Positions 48,281-60,070 of a stretch of DNA of 64,000 bases are shown piece after piece. Below the pieces are notes generated by a model. That model was given only the letters and a program-made list of their open reading frames with translations. It was not told where the DNA came from and ran no database searches. This DNA is from Panaeolus papilionaceus (lineage: Eukaryota > Basidiomycota > Agaricomycetes > Agaricales), in contig JADNRZ010000027.1 in the NCBI GenBank assembly GCA_015501605.1, positions 1-64,000 of the forward strand, in the 5' to 3' direction. The translations under genes and the position numbers were made by a program. Each line of letters begins with the position of its first letter. Position 1 is the stretch's first letter.

Positions 48281-49837
48281 CATAGCCACTGATGGCTGTA
48301 GCATGCATCATGGCAACAGTAGCAGCTGTAGCATCCATGATGGCAGTGGTAGCAACGACTAGCAAGTTAGTGCTCTGTAGCACTACATGCATTACCTCCC
48401 CCTCTGTGTACTGCTACCTACCATGGTATGGTAATTATGTAGCTATAGGGAGTGCCCTCTCTTAAAGTCATGCCAGAAATTACTTATATTATTAAAAACC
48501 AATGTCAACTAGGTGCTAGACTACAAATAATTGTATATAACAGAATAGTAGTGAATTTCGAGACTGGACTTGTCATTTTTTTTTGAAGTCCATTGTCCGC
48601 TTTGGTGAAACATATGAGATGGGAAAATGCTGATTAATCAAAACACGAACCAAAATGATTCCAAAATAAGCAATTTTGATCGCACTCTCTTCTTTCCTCA
48701 ACTATCATCTTCGTCCACATCTACCATATTTCCCCATCCCACAGGTGCTTTAATGGTTCTATATATATATATTTAAGAGACCTGGTAAGTGTTTATTATT
48801 ATGGAACCAAGTGGCTGACTACTACATTATAGGATGTTATCGCTGCTTTAGCAGTAGATTTTACCTGCACTTTAACATATATTGGTGAGATTCCTTTTAT
48901 TTTTTTTCTTTCTTTTTCTATTTATGACATTCTTCTATTACTTCTATTATTATAGGTGCTTTATTATGTCTGTTTGAGCATAGGAGATGGGTTTTCATAG
49001 GTATGTGAATGTTATGAGTATGACTTCCAGACTTTCTCACGCTCTGCTTTGATGTCTTTTCTAGTTCTTCGTCATCATGACCTTCCTCTACATGTCATAT
49101 ATAACCCTTGGTGAGTTCTATTTTATTTATTGTTATACTGTACCTCATTAATATATTTATTTAGAGCATAAATTCTTGACCTTTATTATCGCTTATTGCC
49201 ATTCTTGCTATTCTCTTGGTTATCTCTGTATTTAGGGAAAGTCAAGGGTACAGGTGACTTGGACAGGTTATGGGTTGGGTTGGGCGCAGGTACAGGTGTG
49301 GGTCAGCCTTGGTGTACCTGTGAGCTTCAAAACAGGCCCAAGAGCGCCCAAAACGGCCCAGAATTGGGCTAGATATGCTCAAAATGCGAAAGGCTTCGCA
49401 TTTTGAGCATATCTTGCCCAAAAATTGTCCGTTTTCGACATTCTTGGACTTGTTTTGCATAGAAAACCCGCAGGTACACAGGTAGGGTATGCCACAGGTC
49501 CAGGACATTCCCTATCTGTATTGTATGCGGTATTACTTGTGTATTAGTTAGGTTTTGAATGATATATTAATTTTGTTTTACAATCTTATGAGTGATTTCA
49601 TGCGTTATATGTGCTATTTGGAAGGGCAATTTGTATATGTAGTGGTCTACCTATGTAGCAGTCTGTAGTGCTCTGTAGCACCTGTAGCAGTCTGTAGCAT
49701 CATGTAGCAACAAGGGGGCGCTACAGAGCGCTACTGACCCTAATGGGGAAACTCCATAAGGGGTACCCTTTGCTACAGCACTACAGTGCTACGGAGCACT
49801 ACGGAGCACTCCGGAGCCAACCCAGACATTGCTGATG
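48252..49837. mobile_element. Non-autonomous DNA transposon T1, copy 2
   Basis: 1586 bp, the same termini as copy 1 (CATCAGCAAT...ATTGCTGATG), target duplication TT (48250-48251, 49838-49839). Copy C of the GTPase gene gives the empty site. Subterminal TGTAGC/GCTACA clusters lie at 48275-48430 and 49650-49800. It holds the nested MITE at 49235-49512. Confidence 0.75.
49235..49512. mobile_element. Stowaway-like MITE nested in T1, copy 2
   Basis: 278 bp flanked by TA. The left end is GGGAAAGTCAAGGGTA; the right end (ATTCCC) matches only the first bases. The central hairpin has perfect 20-nt arms and an AGGC loop. It is in the same place in T1 as copy 1, so the MITE entered T1 before T1 was copied. 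Confidence 0.65.
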
Positions 49838-52640
49838 TTAAGCTGCCATGACCAGACTCCAGTAAGTCTTTTGCTACCAAGTCAAACAATAGCCATGCAC
49901 TGATATAGTGTTTCAGTTTCATCCACTCTCCATCCAACTCTCTTTTCTCTCTCATCTTTTTTTTGTTTGAATATTCTCTCTTCCTTTATAGCTCAATGTT
50001 CACATGTCCTTTCATTTTGGATTTTCCTATCTACATTTCGTATCTCTAGTTCTCTATCTACATCCTCTCGTCAATATTGTGCTGTAATTAATCTGTCCAT
50101 GGGTACCTTTATGTGTCTCAAGCGTGCCACTCTTGTCGCATTCGTGATACTCATGGATAATATTCTCGAATTCAAGGGAATGTCAACTGTGAGGGCTCAC
50201 GATCGTTGGGCGTAATTCATGTGATGAGTCTTTGACATGAGCGATAATAGCGAGCTGAGGAATGCAGGAGACAAAACGGGGCGATCTCACAAGAATTTCA
50301 CTGAATACCGAGCGTAGTAAGAGGTTGCTGGTGCGAGGCACACAATGGAAGTTTATTCACATAATATACCTAGTCTAAAGCGCCTGACCGCGACTAACGC
50401 GCACTACGAATGAGTCGTTCTCTTTATAGAATCATCCATTACTTTCATATCGTGACACTCTCAAATCCAACGATGACAAGTTGCATTTTGGCATGAGTAG
50501 TATTGAGCGTAATCGGGAGCTGCAGTTGAGATGGCGCGCGGAGTGGAATGGGTTGGGAACGGCGACGCCCCCGACGTTGACGTCGATATCACGCTGGGGG
50601 AAGTGGAACGATCATCCAGGGGTAGAGAAAGAGCAGAAAGTGAGGTTAGAGAACTCGCAGGTTGAATCTCGGAGGTGGTACTGGGAAGTGGTAACGTGAT
50701 TGACGACGACATCGTAAACGTCGGGATACCCATTTCAATCTGAGGCGATGTAGGAAGACATTGATTTCTATAGGCGGTAACAGTCACTCCCCTCCCGCGC
50801 GTCCCTCACACTCTCCCTATCTATCACCCTCATCCCCGCCCTTCCCACCGCAGAATAGGCGGGTTTCTCCACCTCATCAGGTGCAGTCCTTATATCCTCC
50901 GACGCCACCCTCTTCTCCCTCTTCTCCCTCTTCACCACCTATCCCAGAACTCTCGCTTTGAACAATGGCGACTCGTACACTCGCTATAGATCCCCATCTA
51001 GAGCGCGTAAGCGACGAGAACCAGTCTTTTCACAGAACCAGTGGTGGCGATTTTGCGTCTTTCCCTTTCTCTCTCTGGTTTTTCGTCCCCTCTCGCTTGA
51101 CTACCCCCTCCTTCTCTCCGTTCCTCTACAATTCGCACAGCCCACCCAGGCTGACCTCTTTTACGATTTTCGCCTCGTTGTTCCTTAGAGTAAGTATCGG
51201 TCATCGTATGTATTGATAGACGAGCGGGTGATATTGGTGACGATGCCAATGTTGAAGTCACGGATGATGCAGCTGACATTGAAGTTGGAGGCGGCGGGAG
51301 TGCATATAAATTGGTGTATGAGAATGAGGGACCAGAACCACCAGATGTGATGGAGGGAATCGGTAGTCGACCACGACCAGTCCGGGCGATATTTCACGTT
51401 CTCTCTCCGCCCCCATCACTTCAACCCCGCTCGTGTTCTTGTCAACAACAACGTCCCTGCTCAACAACAACATTAACGTTTCCTTCCCTGTCTCCTCTCT
51501 TCATTCGGTTCTTCCATCCCGTTCTCCCGTTTTCGCCTCCCTTTCCACTCATCGATGCAACAACCTCCCTCTCCAAAGCGCCACTCATCATCACCACCAA
51601 CAACAAGCTGCCCTTGCCTCGTAATCTCCGCGATATCACGTCGTGACGAGTAAGCATTTGTGCAGGGTCTAGCATCGTTTTGTGAGGTGTTTAGGTGAGG
51701 GTTGTGCTGGCAGTTCAGGGATGCCCAGTAGTATTAGATGCAGGTGGACGAGGAAAGAGAGTGGTGCAGGTGCAGGTGCAGGTGCAGGATATAGAATGCG
51801 GGATGAGAATGAGGCGAAAACAGAGGCGGAGGTTTTGGGTTCCCATCCCGACGCTGGCATAATCCTTCTTCTGCAAGTCCTCCTTGTCTCGTTCCTACCA
51901 CGTCCGGCCTAATGACAACGGCTAGTAAGACTGAAGGCGGGCCTCCACGAGGCGGAGTTGGGGCGGTGGTCCCTGTTGAAGGGGTGTAGACACGAGGAGA
52001 GAGGTGACCAGGGGGAAGTGAGGGAGAACTGGTAGAAGTCAAATCCGAAAACGCAGATATTGACGACAATGTCATACTTGATTCCAAGTCAGCGCTGCGA
52101 GAATAAGAGAACGGGGAACTTTGGATGCCATTTTTGATCCTCCATGAGGTGAATGAGGACTAGCCATGAGTCGGTGTAATATCAACCTCAACGCCTGAAG
52201 GCTGATATCGGCCCACTACAGTGACAACGACGGCTCCCACCACTGCTCTGGGTTCACCTCCTTCCATCGTTGATTCAGTAGCACCAGGATATCACGCATA
52301 TCCCGCTTTGGTGAGCTCAGACTTGCTGTTCTGATATCAGTCGTCGACACAGTGGATGATTTCCGGGAACAGAGACGACATGGTTGTGTCTAGAGCATTT
52401 AAAACGCAAAAGAACGTAGTATTGTTCTACCTAGATACACTGGGAGAATTGAAGGTGCATCAGATTCAGGTCAGTTAACATATAATCAGGATAATTGACT
52501 CACCTATAGGTATTCTAATTCCTTTCAAAAGAGGAGAGACAGCCCAACCTTATGCCACATCCGCCTGAACCGTGGCCAGCGTGTTGTCGACAGGTAGAGC
52601 AGACAACACATCCAACCATAACGCTACGTATCCCTTAATC
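49838..52640. repeat. GTPase 3' flank, S1 and R-related segments
   Basis: 49840-50210 is the 3' flank of copy D. 50210-50790 is S1. 50800-51190 and 51190-52130 resemble 40930-41960. 52380-52560 repeats the R first-exon/intron region in decayed form (TACACTGGGAG, GACTCACCTATAGG). No intact gene. Confidence 0.5.
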
Positions 52641-52796
52641 CCACGACAGCTATAAACCTCCAAGAGAAAATATGCGAAAAGAAATTTGCGGTAAGCAGAT
52701 AATTTTTCATCTAGAGGAGGAAGAAAAGGACATCGGTGGTGGTCCGCAGCGAAGAGAGCAGAGTGGCTTGATGGCGCGACTCAAAGTTAGTATTTT

Positions 52797-52828
52797 CCAA
52801 ATTTGGTGTGCGTGTGGCACAGCACGTG
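52797..52828. promoter_or_regulatory. CArG box + E-box module, copy E
   Basis: CCAAATTTGG at 52797-52806 and CACGTG at 52823-52828, again 16 nt apart, although the sequence between and around them has diverged from copies A-D. Confidence 0.5.
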
Positions 52829-54034
52829 ATAGAGCGCGTCGCGTAGGAGGGACTTCAGCTCTGAGTTGATTCAATTGCAAATACGAAGTTGGTTTAACGA
52901 TTCCAAGTAAATGTAGTAATCCAAACATGTTGTAAATACTTTGTGAATGGGATCAGCAACAACGATAGCCATCATCACCAATTCCAATCCTCCATCTCTC
53001 TCTCAACATCAAATGCTGTGGCCAAAAATAGTCTCATGGCAGAGATCAGGGCACTTGTGGTCTTCGATAGACTGTGTTGAGATTTTGGATGGCGTGTCAA
53101 TTGTTCGCTTGGGACCAGGTCAAGTCATAACCCTACTTTCATTAATATACAACTTGCCTCACTTGACATCTGCTTGCTTGTCTGGCCAATCGCCGCGCGA
53201 ATTCGGTCTCGATGTCGTGGCAGACTATTACCGCGCACGATCGACAGTCCAAAATCCGCTGTCATAAAACTTCCTTCCCCGATTGGCAAAAGTACGGCTC
53301 ACAGTGCGCATTTCTCTCGGAACGTCAATTTAGTGGAGGGCACTAATGGGGTGATAGGGGTAAGGCGAGCACAGTGTATGAGTAATGCTTGTGATGAAGG
53401 TGAAGGTGAAATAGGAATATACAAGGAGCATGGCTTTCGATAAAGGTACGTGGACTTGTCACGAAACACACCATGTCTACTCATTGCCATATTCTGATTA
53501 TTATCTTGGTTCTTACACTCGAGTCTCCGTAGCCGGAGTGGTCAAGTCGGGGACGAGCGGGAGAAAATATATACATGGACTATCTAATCTTATGTATAAT
53601 AAAGATTTGTCTGTGGATAATGATGAAAAACCCCATAGGTGCACGATGAACGCAGAAATTCCAAAATGAAAGCAGAAGTGGTTAAACGAGCCATGCACCG
53701 ATGTACTTCAGGTCTGATTGATGTCGTGTTGAACAAGGTGACTGTCCCTCGAGATTCAGTACAAAAGTGGTATGCCGCCAATCCACGCCAAAGCGCCCTA
53801 GTTTTTATGTGATTGACAACTGGCACCCTTGGAGTACTTGGAGCGTGTCAGACGGGCAGGTCAGCTTATGAGTTTACGATGAAAGCGAATGTGCACTAGA
53901 GGCGAGGGTGGTGGAAATGATTGAGGGATAGCTTAGTCGATAGTAGGTCCCAATAGAAGCTGCATATACTCGTTGTGTCTGTTGATCCTGTCTGTTCACA
54001 GAAATGTAAACGGCGAGAGTATTTTTTTTTATGC

Positions 54035-54235
54035 ATACCGTGTGGCATAGACAAACGCTGCTCCGGCTCACGACGACGAATTTTAGACCTTGTCAGGGCG
54101 CTTCGCGGTTCCCGAAAAGCAACGCAGATGAGCAGACATCTCATCGCGACTATGTGGACTGGCATGATGTGGACGGACACACAGATGTCTCAGACCGAAA
54201 CAAGGTTTCGAGAGTTGTTTGGTGAGAACTGGAGA
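54035..54235 (+). pseudogene. GTPase relic (exon-4 region)
   Basis: The translation has RCSGSRRRILDLVRALRG, then IATMWTGMMW and ETRFRELFGENWR. This follows the order of exon 4 in copy A (RLPGSQRRVLRTFEALTG, STMWDLVW, AESNFIQL...IWK). The G4-like Asp is lost (MWT in place of MWD). A Gly-Lys-Ser-Thr near 53285 might be what is left of a P-loop, but the first Gly is missing. The copy is far more decayed than the others. Confidence 0.45.
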
Positions 54236-54459
54236 CTTCTAACAACCCAATCTCACAGGACGTCGCTGACACCTGTAAAATCTACAAACACGCATGCATC
54301 CGCACTAGATATCTTCGGCACTCGATGGCCTGGGACAACGCCATTGAGTTCAGAAATACATGGGTTGCTCTGGAGCGCAAGCCAATCAACGGTTAGGTCG
54401 CGATGTCTCCGTTCTGTGAGGATAACAGAACATGCGCGTGTCATCTGCATTGGGTGACT

Positions 54460-55640
54460 CAGGAACAAATTGCACGTCCGCGCCCAAACCTTATAATTTC
54501 GGATGAGGACTTGCAGGCGGAGAGGACGGTTACAAACGAAGATTCAATGAAAGGGATGACAGGTGATAGAGCCGCTGGATACCACCTGGTGATGAGCCGA
54601 GAGAGAGAATTGGAAGTCATATCCTTGGCTTCTGCATTTTACAAGAGATGCGCGGTCCTCATATCCGTTAACACCGCCCTCACATCCCTCTTCTCCCTCT
54701 CCACCACCTATTCCAGGACTCTCAATTTGAACGATGGCGACTCCTACGCTTGGAATAGACCTGCCTAGGAAGCGTATAAGCGACGAGGACCATTCTTTCG
54801 CGCAGCCAGTTGTGGTATTGATTTCACGTACTTCTCCTTGTGACTCATAAATTCTCTCAGCCCACCGACCATCACCGCTTCCTTTACGGTTTTTGCCTCG
54901 TTCCGAGTCTTGCTCAGAGTAAGCAACAGTCGTCATATTTGTTGATGGACGAGCGGGTGATATAGGTGATGATACTGATGTTGAAGTGAGGGGTGATGAG
55001 GCAGCGTGGGTGCAGGTAAAACGGTTTATGAGGGACCAGAAGGATCAGATGGAGTGAGGGAAAGAACAGTCGACCATAACGCGCCTAGTAGGTGATGCTT
55101 CACGTTCAGATAGAGACGTTTCCTTCCCTCGTCTCCTCTCTCCCTTACAGTTTTCCTATCCCGTCATATCTCGCTAACGACCTCCCCCTCCACAGCGCCA
55201 CTCATCATGTGTACCAACACCAAACTACCCACTTCACTCTCAATCTCCGTGAATCGCGAGATTTAGGTTGTCGTCATGACAGGTAAGAATTCCAGGAGCG
55301 GAGTATGTCGCTTTCAGAGGTATTTTCGTGGGGATACGAATAGATCTGGGATGTGTAGTGAGTGGATGATGAGCGCTAAAAACCACACGTATCAAAGCAA
55401 AATTTCTTTCGAAATATGAGCACTTTCAGCCACTTAAGGTTCAAACTAAAAGACAGCAAAAATATTGCATTCAACGGTGCGACAAAAACAGGTATAATAT
55501 TTGATGGATACTAGAGGAAATAAGAGCGATTAACAAGCCATTATTAGTGAACAAAAAAAGACTCCAAAACTGAATATAAAAAAGCGAAATAGTGAGGGAT
55601 ACTAGACATATTGAGATATAAAATAAACATCGCAGCAATG
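54460..55640. repeat. S2 segment and untranslated flank
   Basis: 54650-55340 resembles 40950-41990 (shared stretches near TCCCTCTTCTCCCTC and CACTTCACTCTCAATCTC). 55380-55640 is AT-rich and is probably the 3' untranslated part of the next gene. No gene seen. Confidence 0.45.
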
Positions 55641-55641
55641 A

Positions 55642-57087
55642 TTAATTCGAAATCTTAGCCTTCTTGGCTTCATGAGCCTTGCTGTTCTTTGCCTTGACGG
55701 GCACCTCTTCTTCATTGTCTGGATCACTAGAACTCTGCTCATCAGACCCAGACTCATCTTCACTGCTCGACTCAACAAGCCGAGCCCTCTTCCTATAAGC
55801 CCCGTTCCCCTTCCCGTTCCCCTTCGCTTTCGCCTTCCCCTCTCCCTTCGCCTTCGCCTTCCCCTTTGGCTTCTCGACCACTTCATCTTCCTCCACTTCA
55901 TCTTCGTTAGCCCTCTTCCTCTTCATCCCATTCCCCTTCCGTTTCTCCATCACTTCCTCCTCCTCACTATCAGTATCCTCCACTGTTGCCACAACCTTCT
56001 TCCTTAATGTGCGGACCTTTGTCAATGCAGCAGTCTCGCTGTGATCTTCCTCGACATCTGAATCCGGAACAATAGGGAGTGGTTGCCTAGCGGCAGACAG
56101 GTTGATACCTCCAAAGAGTCTTGCGGCAGCAGCGTAATGGTCAGCCTCGAGCTTCGCAAGAAGGGCCTTGTAGGCGCGCCTACCCTTCATGTACCTTCGC
56201 ATCATTTCCAGAGTGGCCCACCCTCGTTCGTACCTCTGCAGAACGGGCTCGCGTTTCTTGATCTGAGGTATATAGTAGTCAATAATAACTGTAGAATAAA
56301 GTATATTAAACATACCAAAGCACGGGCATCAGCAATGAATGCTGCATCCTGTTTTCTCCAATCCAATTGGTACACTTTGAATTTTGCCTTGACCGTTTCA
56401 TGAACAGCAGCCTAGTGAATAAAATGGATATAGTGAGCAACGGAAACCTGTAAAAGTAGGATATAAAGCACATACCCAGCAGGCATTATACAGGAGCTTA
56501 TCATTGACAAGGCCCATTGCCTTGACGAGACTATACGGCTTCTTCTTGGGTTCCAGAATCAACTCCTTGGGGGCTGGCTTATCATCCTTCCGCACCTTGA
56601 TACACATAAGAGTAGCTGTGAGAAAAATAGATGAGAGAAGGCAATGGGGCAAAATTCAAGACATACCATTGACTGCATCTAGTCATGCTTTGAAAAGACA
56701 ACATCAGCACTATCTAAGGACAGCTATTAAGATGACAAACATACCATTAGTTTTCTCAAGCTGCGCTGCGAGTGATGCATTTTCTGCTTGGAGAGCATCA
56801 GTGCCATCGGGTGCCTTGGCCGTAGAGGGCTGCATATCAGTAGCGACGGTTGCACCAGCTTGTGCATCACCTGCTGTGTCGACATTCGTGTCGATAGATT
56901 GAAGAACAGCAGCCGCTTTGGCTGCTGCTCTCCCCTTGCGCTTGGGTTGGGATGCTGGTGTGTCGTGGTTGTCCGCAGCGTTGGTGCCTTTCTTGTTCTT
57001 GTTAGAAGCTTTCGAAGTCGCCTTGGGGGCAGCCGTAGGCTTCTTGTTTTCTTTGGCAGCTTTCAAGGATGCTTTGGTGTGAGCCAT
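55642..57087 (-). CDS. Lys/Ala-rich to acidic nuclear-type protein
   Basis: Five exons join in phase: 57087-56745, 56678-56667 (a 12-nt micro-exon), 56615-56476, 56411-56316 and 56262-55642, giving 403 residues. The N-terminus is Lys/Ala-rich and basic (MAHTKASLKAAKENKK), followed by a short Leu/Glu heptad stretch (LQAENASLAAQLEK). The central, best-structured part holds KKPYSLVKAMGLVNDKLLYN, then KVYQLDWRKQDAAFIADARA and RYERGWATLEMMRRYMKGRR. The tail alternates Asp/Glu/Ser blocks with (AK)GKG repeats and KRKR-type signals. The central block resembles a family of Agaricomycete hypothetical proteins; I know no function for it. Nuclear location is inferred from the basic stretches. No disruption is seen. 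Confidence 0.75.
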
Positions 57088-57647
57088 TGAGACAAGGAGA
57101 ACTTGGTTAATGAATTGAGGGTAAACGAGAAGGCTTTTATATGAAAAAAACCTGCACTTTTTTTTTCTTCAGGTTTCTCAATTTGTCGAGCAACTGAATT
57201 ACAATGCCACCATCTCCATGAATTAAAACAAATTAGATTATAAAAAGGCAGATCAACAAGTGTCTCAGCCACCTCCTCAGGAAAGAGAACTCACCCTGCG
57301 ATGCGGGTAACCAACTGCTCTTGGAGAGACAGTGTTTTCTCCGTCGTAAGTGCTTGATACTCGGGCCTGTCCAGGCACTACTGAGGCATTGAACAAGGAG
57401 TACCAGAGAGCCTGTGATGATTTTCGGTATAATTTATCACTTAAGAGTAAAAATTTGACAACTATACCTTATAAATTCACTAGCAGAGAGGGCAAGAATG
57501 GTCAGGTGTGTAGTTGGGTGCATTCACTGATGATGGCAATGAAAGATTGTAACGCCATATTTCAGGGTTGCAAAAAGGGCGTGCTTACCTATTTTAGATA
57601 TCAGCGCACATCGAAAATATAAGAAGTCGCTTGCTATTAACTCATGC
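57088..57647. other. Intergenic; one weak open frame
   Basis: A T-rich stretch lies near 57165. A plus-strand frame at 57350-57622 begins at TTG and has no family signature. I do not support it as a gene, though it could be an exon. Confidence 0.35.
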
Positions 57648-58282
57648 ATGACTTCACCCTTCTCTCGTTGTTATCCTTCCTCTCCTTGTGCACATTCCAT
57701 ATACACATTGCAGCCACTTGACCCCAACGAGTGCTGGTGTTACAATCAGCTTTGTCAGCATCAATCGCAAGTTCACTCACAGATTCAAATGTTGTATCCA
57801 CCTCCACCACAGCGTAGACTCAATAGATTTGGTGAGTAAAGACTTAAATAAGAAAACGTTGGTTAACCGCCTCACCAGATTCTTGGTCCAAAGTCGAAGA
57901 CAGCCAGGATGAAGAGAGCCTAGAAAACAAGCAGCATCAGTGTCATCTCAACGAGAGCAAGACTGATGTTAGTACTCACAGCAGAAGTGATACCGAAAAC
58001 GAAGCTGGGGGCAAAACTGAAAGTGAAACTGAAAGCACAGGTGATACGGGGAACAAAGCTGGAGGTCGCGAAGAGCTTGAAGATGACAATGTTAATGTTG
58101 AAGAGACAACCCAGAGCAGCGATGGGAATTTGGGCGGCCATACCCCGGATCCTGAGTGGCATGGTAAGCTGATGCTCATACAAAATGTAGAAATAATAGA
58201 CTTACCATTGTTTTTAGTGATTATGCAGTGCCGACGTCAGAAAGCTGAAGCAAGGGACCTTGCCCACACCATGTTGGCATGA
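57648..58282 (+). CDS. Small acidic protein, unrecognised
   Basis: Three exons join in phase: 57648-57831, 57879-58163 and 58218-58282, with GTGAGT and GTAAGC donors and CAG/TAG acceptors, giving 177 residues. The N-terminal part is Cys/His/Gln-rich (LDPNECWCYNQLCQHQSQVH). The middle is acidic and Ser/Thr/Glu-rich (DTENEAGGKTESETEST), and the end is basic (CRRQKAEARDLAHTMLA). The gene model rests only on open frames and splice sites. I do not recognise it. The neighbouring minus-strand genes show no link to it. Confidence 0.45.
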
Positions 58283-59205
58283 TTATAAACCCCCCCGAAG
58301 ATGATGATGTGAGTATAACTCTGGCTGATAATGTTGAAGACGAAGACGAAGTGCATCATGGAGAAGAGCCGGTGATGATGAGCGCAACGGTGGGAGGAGA
58401 AATGGGCAATGAAAACAAAACCCAAATATGAGTGTGAGTTGACGTGTGAGGGTGAGGGCGTTGGTGAGTGAGGTGAATGATGAGAATGAGCGCTCGTGTA
58501 CGGGTTCGTGGGGTCCGGAGAGCTGAGGTTTGAAGAGTTAAGGATGAGGATGATGGAGAGGGCTTCAGGTCGGCAACAGCGACACTGAGAGACGAAACGA
58601 AGCGATAAGAGAGCAGAAACCGGCGACAGTGGCGACTAGGAACGAAAGCCAACGACGGTGGCTACGTAGGACGACGAGGAGACGAAGAATAAGCAATAAA
58701 ATCAAACCAGACACGGCTGGCGACGCTGAGAGACTGAGAGACGACGAAATACGACTGAAAACGAACCAGACGACGGCTGGTATGACTGCTACAACGAATC
58801 GAGGGTGAAACCAAGCTTAGACACGAAATGTGGGCAGTAAGAATGATCTAATTTTCTCCAGGTAGGCTAAGATACAAAGATATTGTAGCTACTGGAAAAT
58901 GTATTTACAACATGCATATGAGAAAATGAAAGAAGAATGATGGAGGTTGTCATATGAAACAAAGAAACAAAAGATGGAATAATGGTTTTTGAATAAATTA
59001 ATGAAAAGATGGCATGAAATTAAAGATGGTTGGTAGTGCAGGCATAATAGTGTGCATGTGTGAGCGCGATGCCACGGCATAAGCGCGTGAGCGGCGAGTC
59101 GCTGAAATAGTCCGAAAACGCGAAAACGGAGGTAGATGGGCGCGCTGCTCATCACCGGGCGTAGCTATAGGTGATGCTCTTGAGGCGGAAGGGGTCATAA
59201 CAACA
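58283..59205. other. No gene; contains inverted copy of the 22.6 kb repeat
   Basis: 58400-58540 is G/T-rich with many GTGAG words. About 58570-58720 is the inverted partner of 22600-22790. 58850-59170 shows nothing that I recognise. Confidence 0.45.
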
Positions 59206-59529
59206 ATGGGAAATGTTGAGGATGATGATCCAGGAGGTCAGGAAGAGGTGAGGGTGGCAATGGTAAAAAATAAAGAGAATCAGGAAGCACAGGCGACAGG
59301 GGGTAATGAAATTGATGATGATCAGGCAGTCGTGATGAATAAGGTTGGTAGACGAGGGCAAGAAGCTGCCATCACAGCCTCCAAGAATGTGACTCGAGGA
59401 AATAGCCAACAAGACAGGATTTTAGTCCCCTCCACTACAAGGGGCAAGAAACGCAAGGTCACCAACATGTGTCAAAACTGCGGGGATGAAATTGTAAGCG
59501 GTCAAAGCTATGGGAAAGGGAGATATTGA
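59206..59529 (+). CDS. Possible small acidic-to-basic protein
   Basis: An open frame of 107 codons starts at ATG 59206. It is Glu/Asp/Gln-rich, then basic, and ends with KKRKVTNMCQNCGDEI, which contains one Cys-x2-Cys pair. The frame is open upstream of the ATG, so it may be the last exon of a longer gene. I do not recognise it. Confidence 0.3.
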   Translation: MGNVEDDDPGGQEEVRVAMVKNKENQEAQATGGNEIDDDQAVVMNKVGRRGQEAAITASKNVTRGNSQQDRILVPSTTRGKKRKVTNMCQNCGDEIVSGQSYGKGRY

Positions 59530-60070
59530 CTCACAAGTTCAAAAATAGGCTGCTACAGTTAAGATAAAAATACGACAATCAGGTTCTGTTGATGTATCTG
59601 TCAAAGGTCGTTGTAGCTGTTAGCTTTCTTCCTCTTGATAATAAGAATATCCAGAAAAACGTACAAAATAAATAAATAATGTTGAATGCATAGACAATTT
59701 ATTGCATGTAGAAGAGGCAGTGTGGGATTTGCGCTGCATGTCCAAAATAGTTATAGAATGTTTGACAGTAAAAGCATACTACTGCCCGTTCCAATTCAGC
59801 TATCTGTGCCTGTGAAATGCTGTCTTGAGATTTGCACTCATGGAGTGCAAAAATGGCTGGCTTGTTCCCTTCCCAAGAGCTCATCAGCTTGGCAAGCTGA
59901 AGAAGATGTGGCAACTGATCCACAGCAGTGTTCGCTGCCAGACCTCTGTTCGCAGTCAGCATCAGCTCAGTGGGTTGCTTGAATGCGAGAAACAGGAAGC
60001 AGCAGGTGATGATAATCTGCCGTTCGTAAACTGCATTGAGATCACTGGTGTCAAGACCAATGCATGCATG
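59530..60070. other. Intergenic; minus-strand open frame of uncertain status
   Basis: A minus-strand frame at 59962-59699 (87 codons, LLQLAKLMSSWEGNKPAIFA) lies downstream of the next gene. It could be a separate exon, but no splice partner is evident. Confidence 0.3.
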
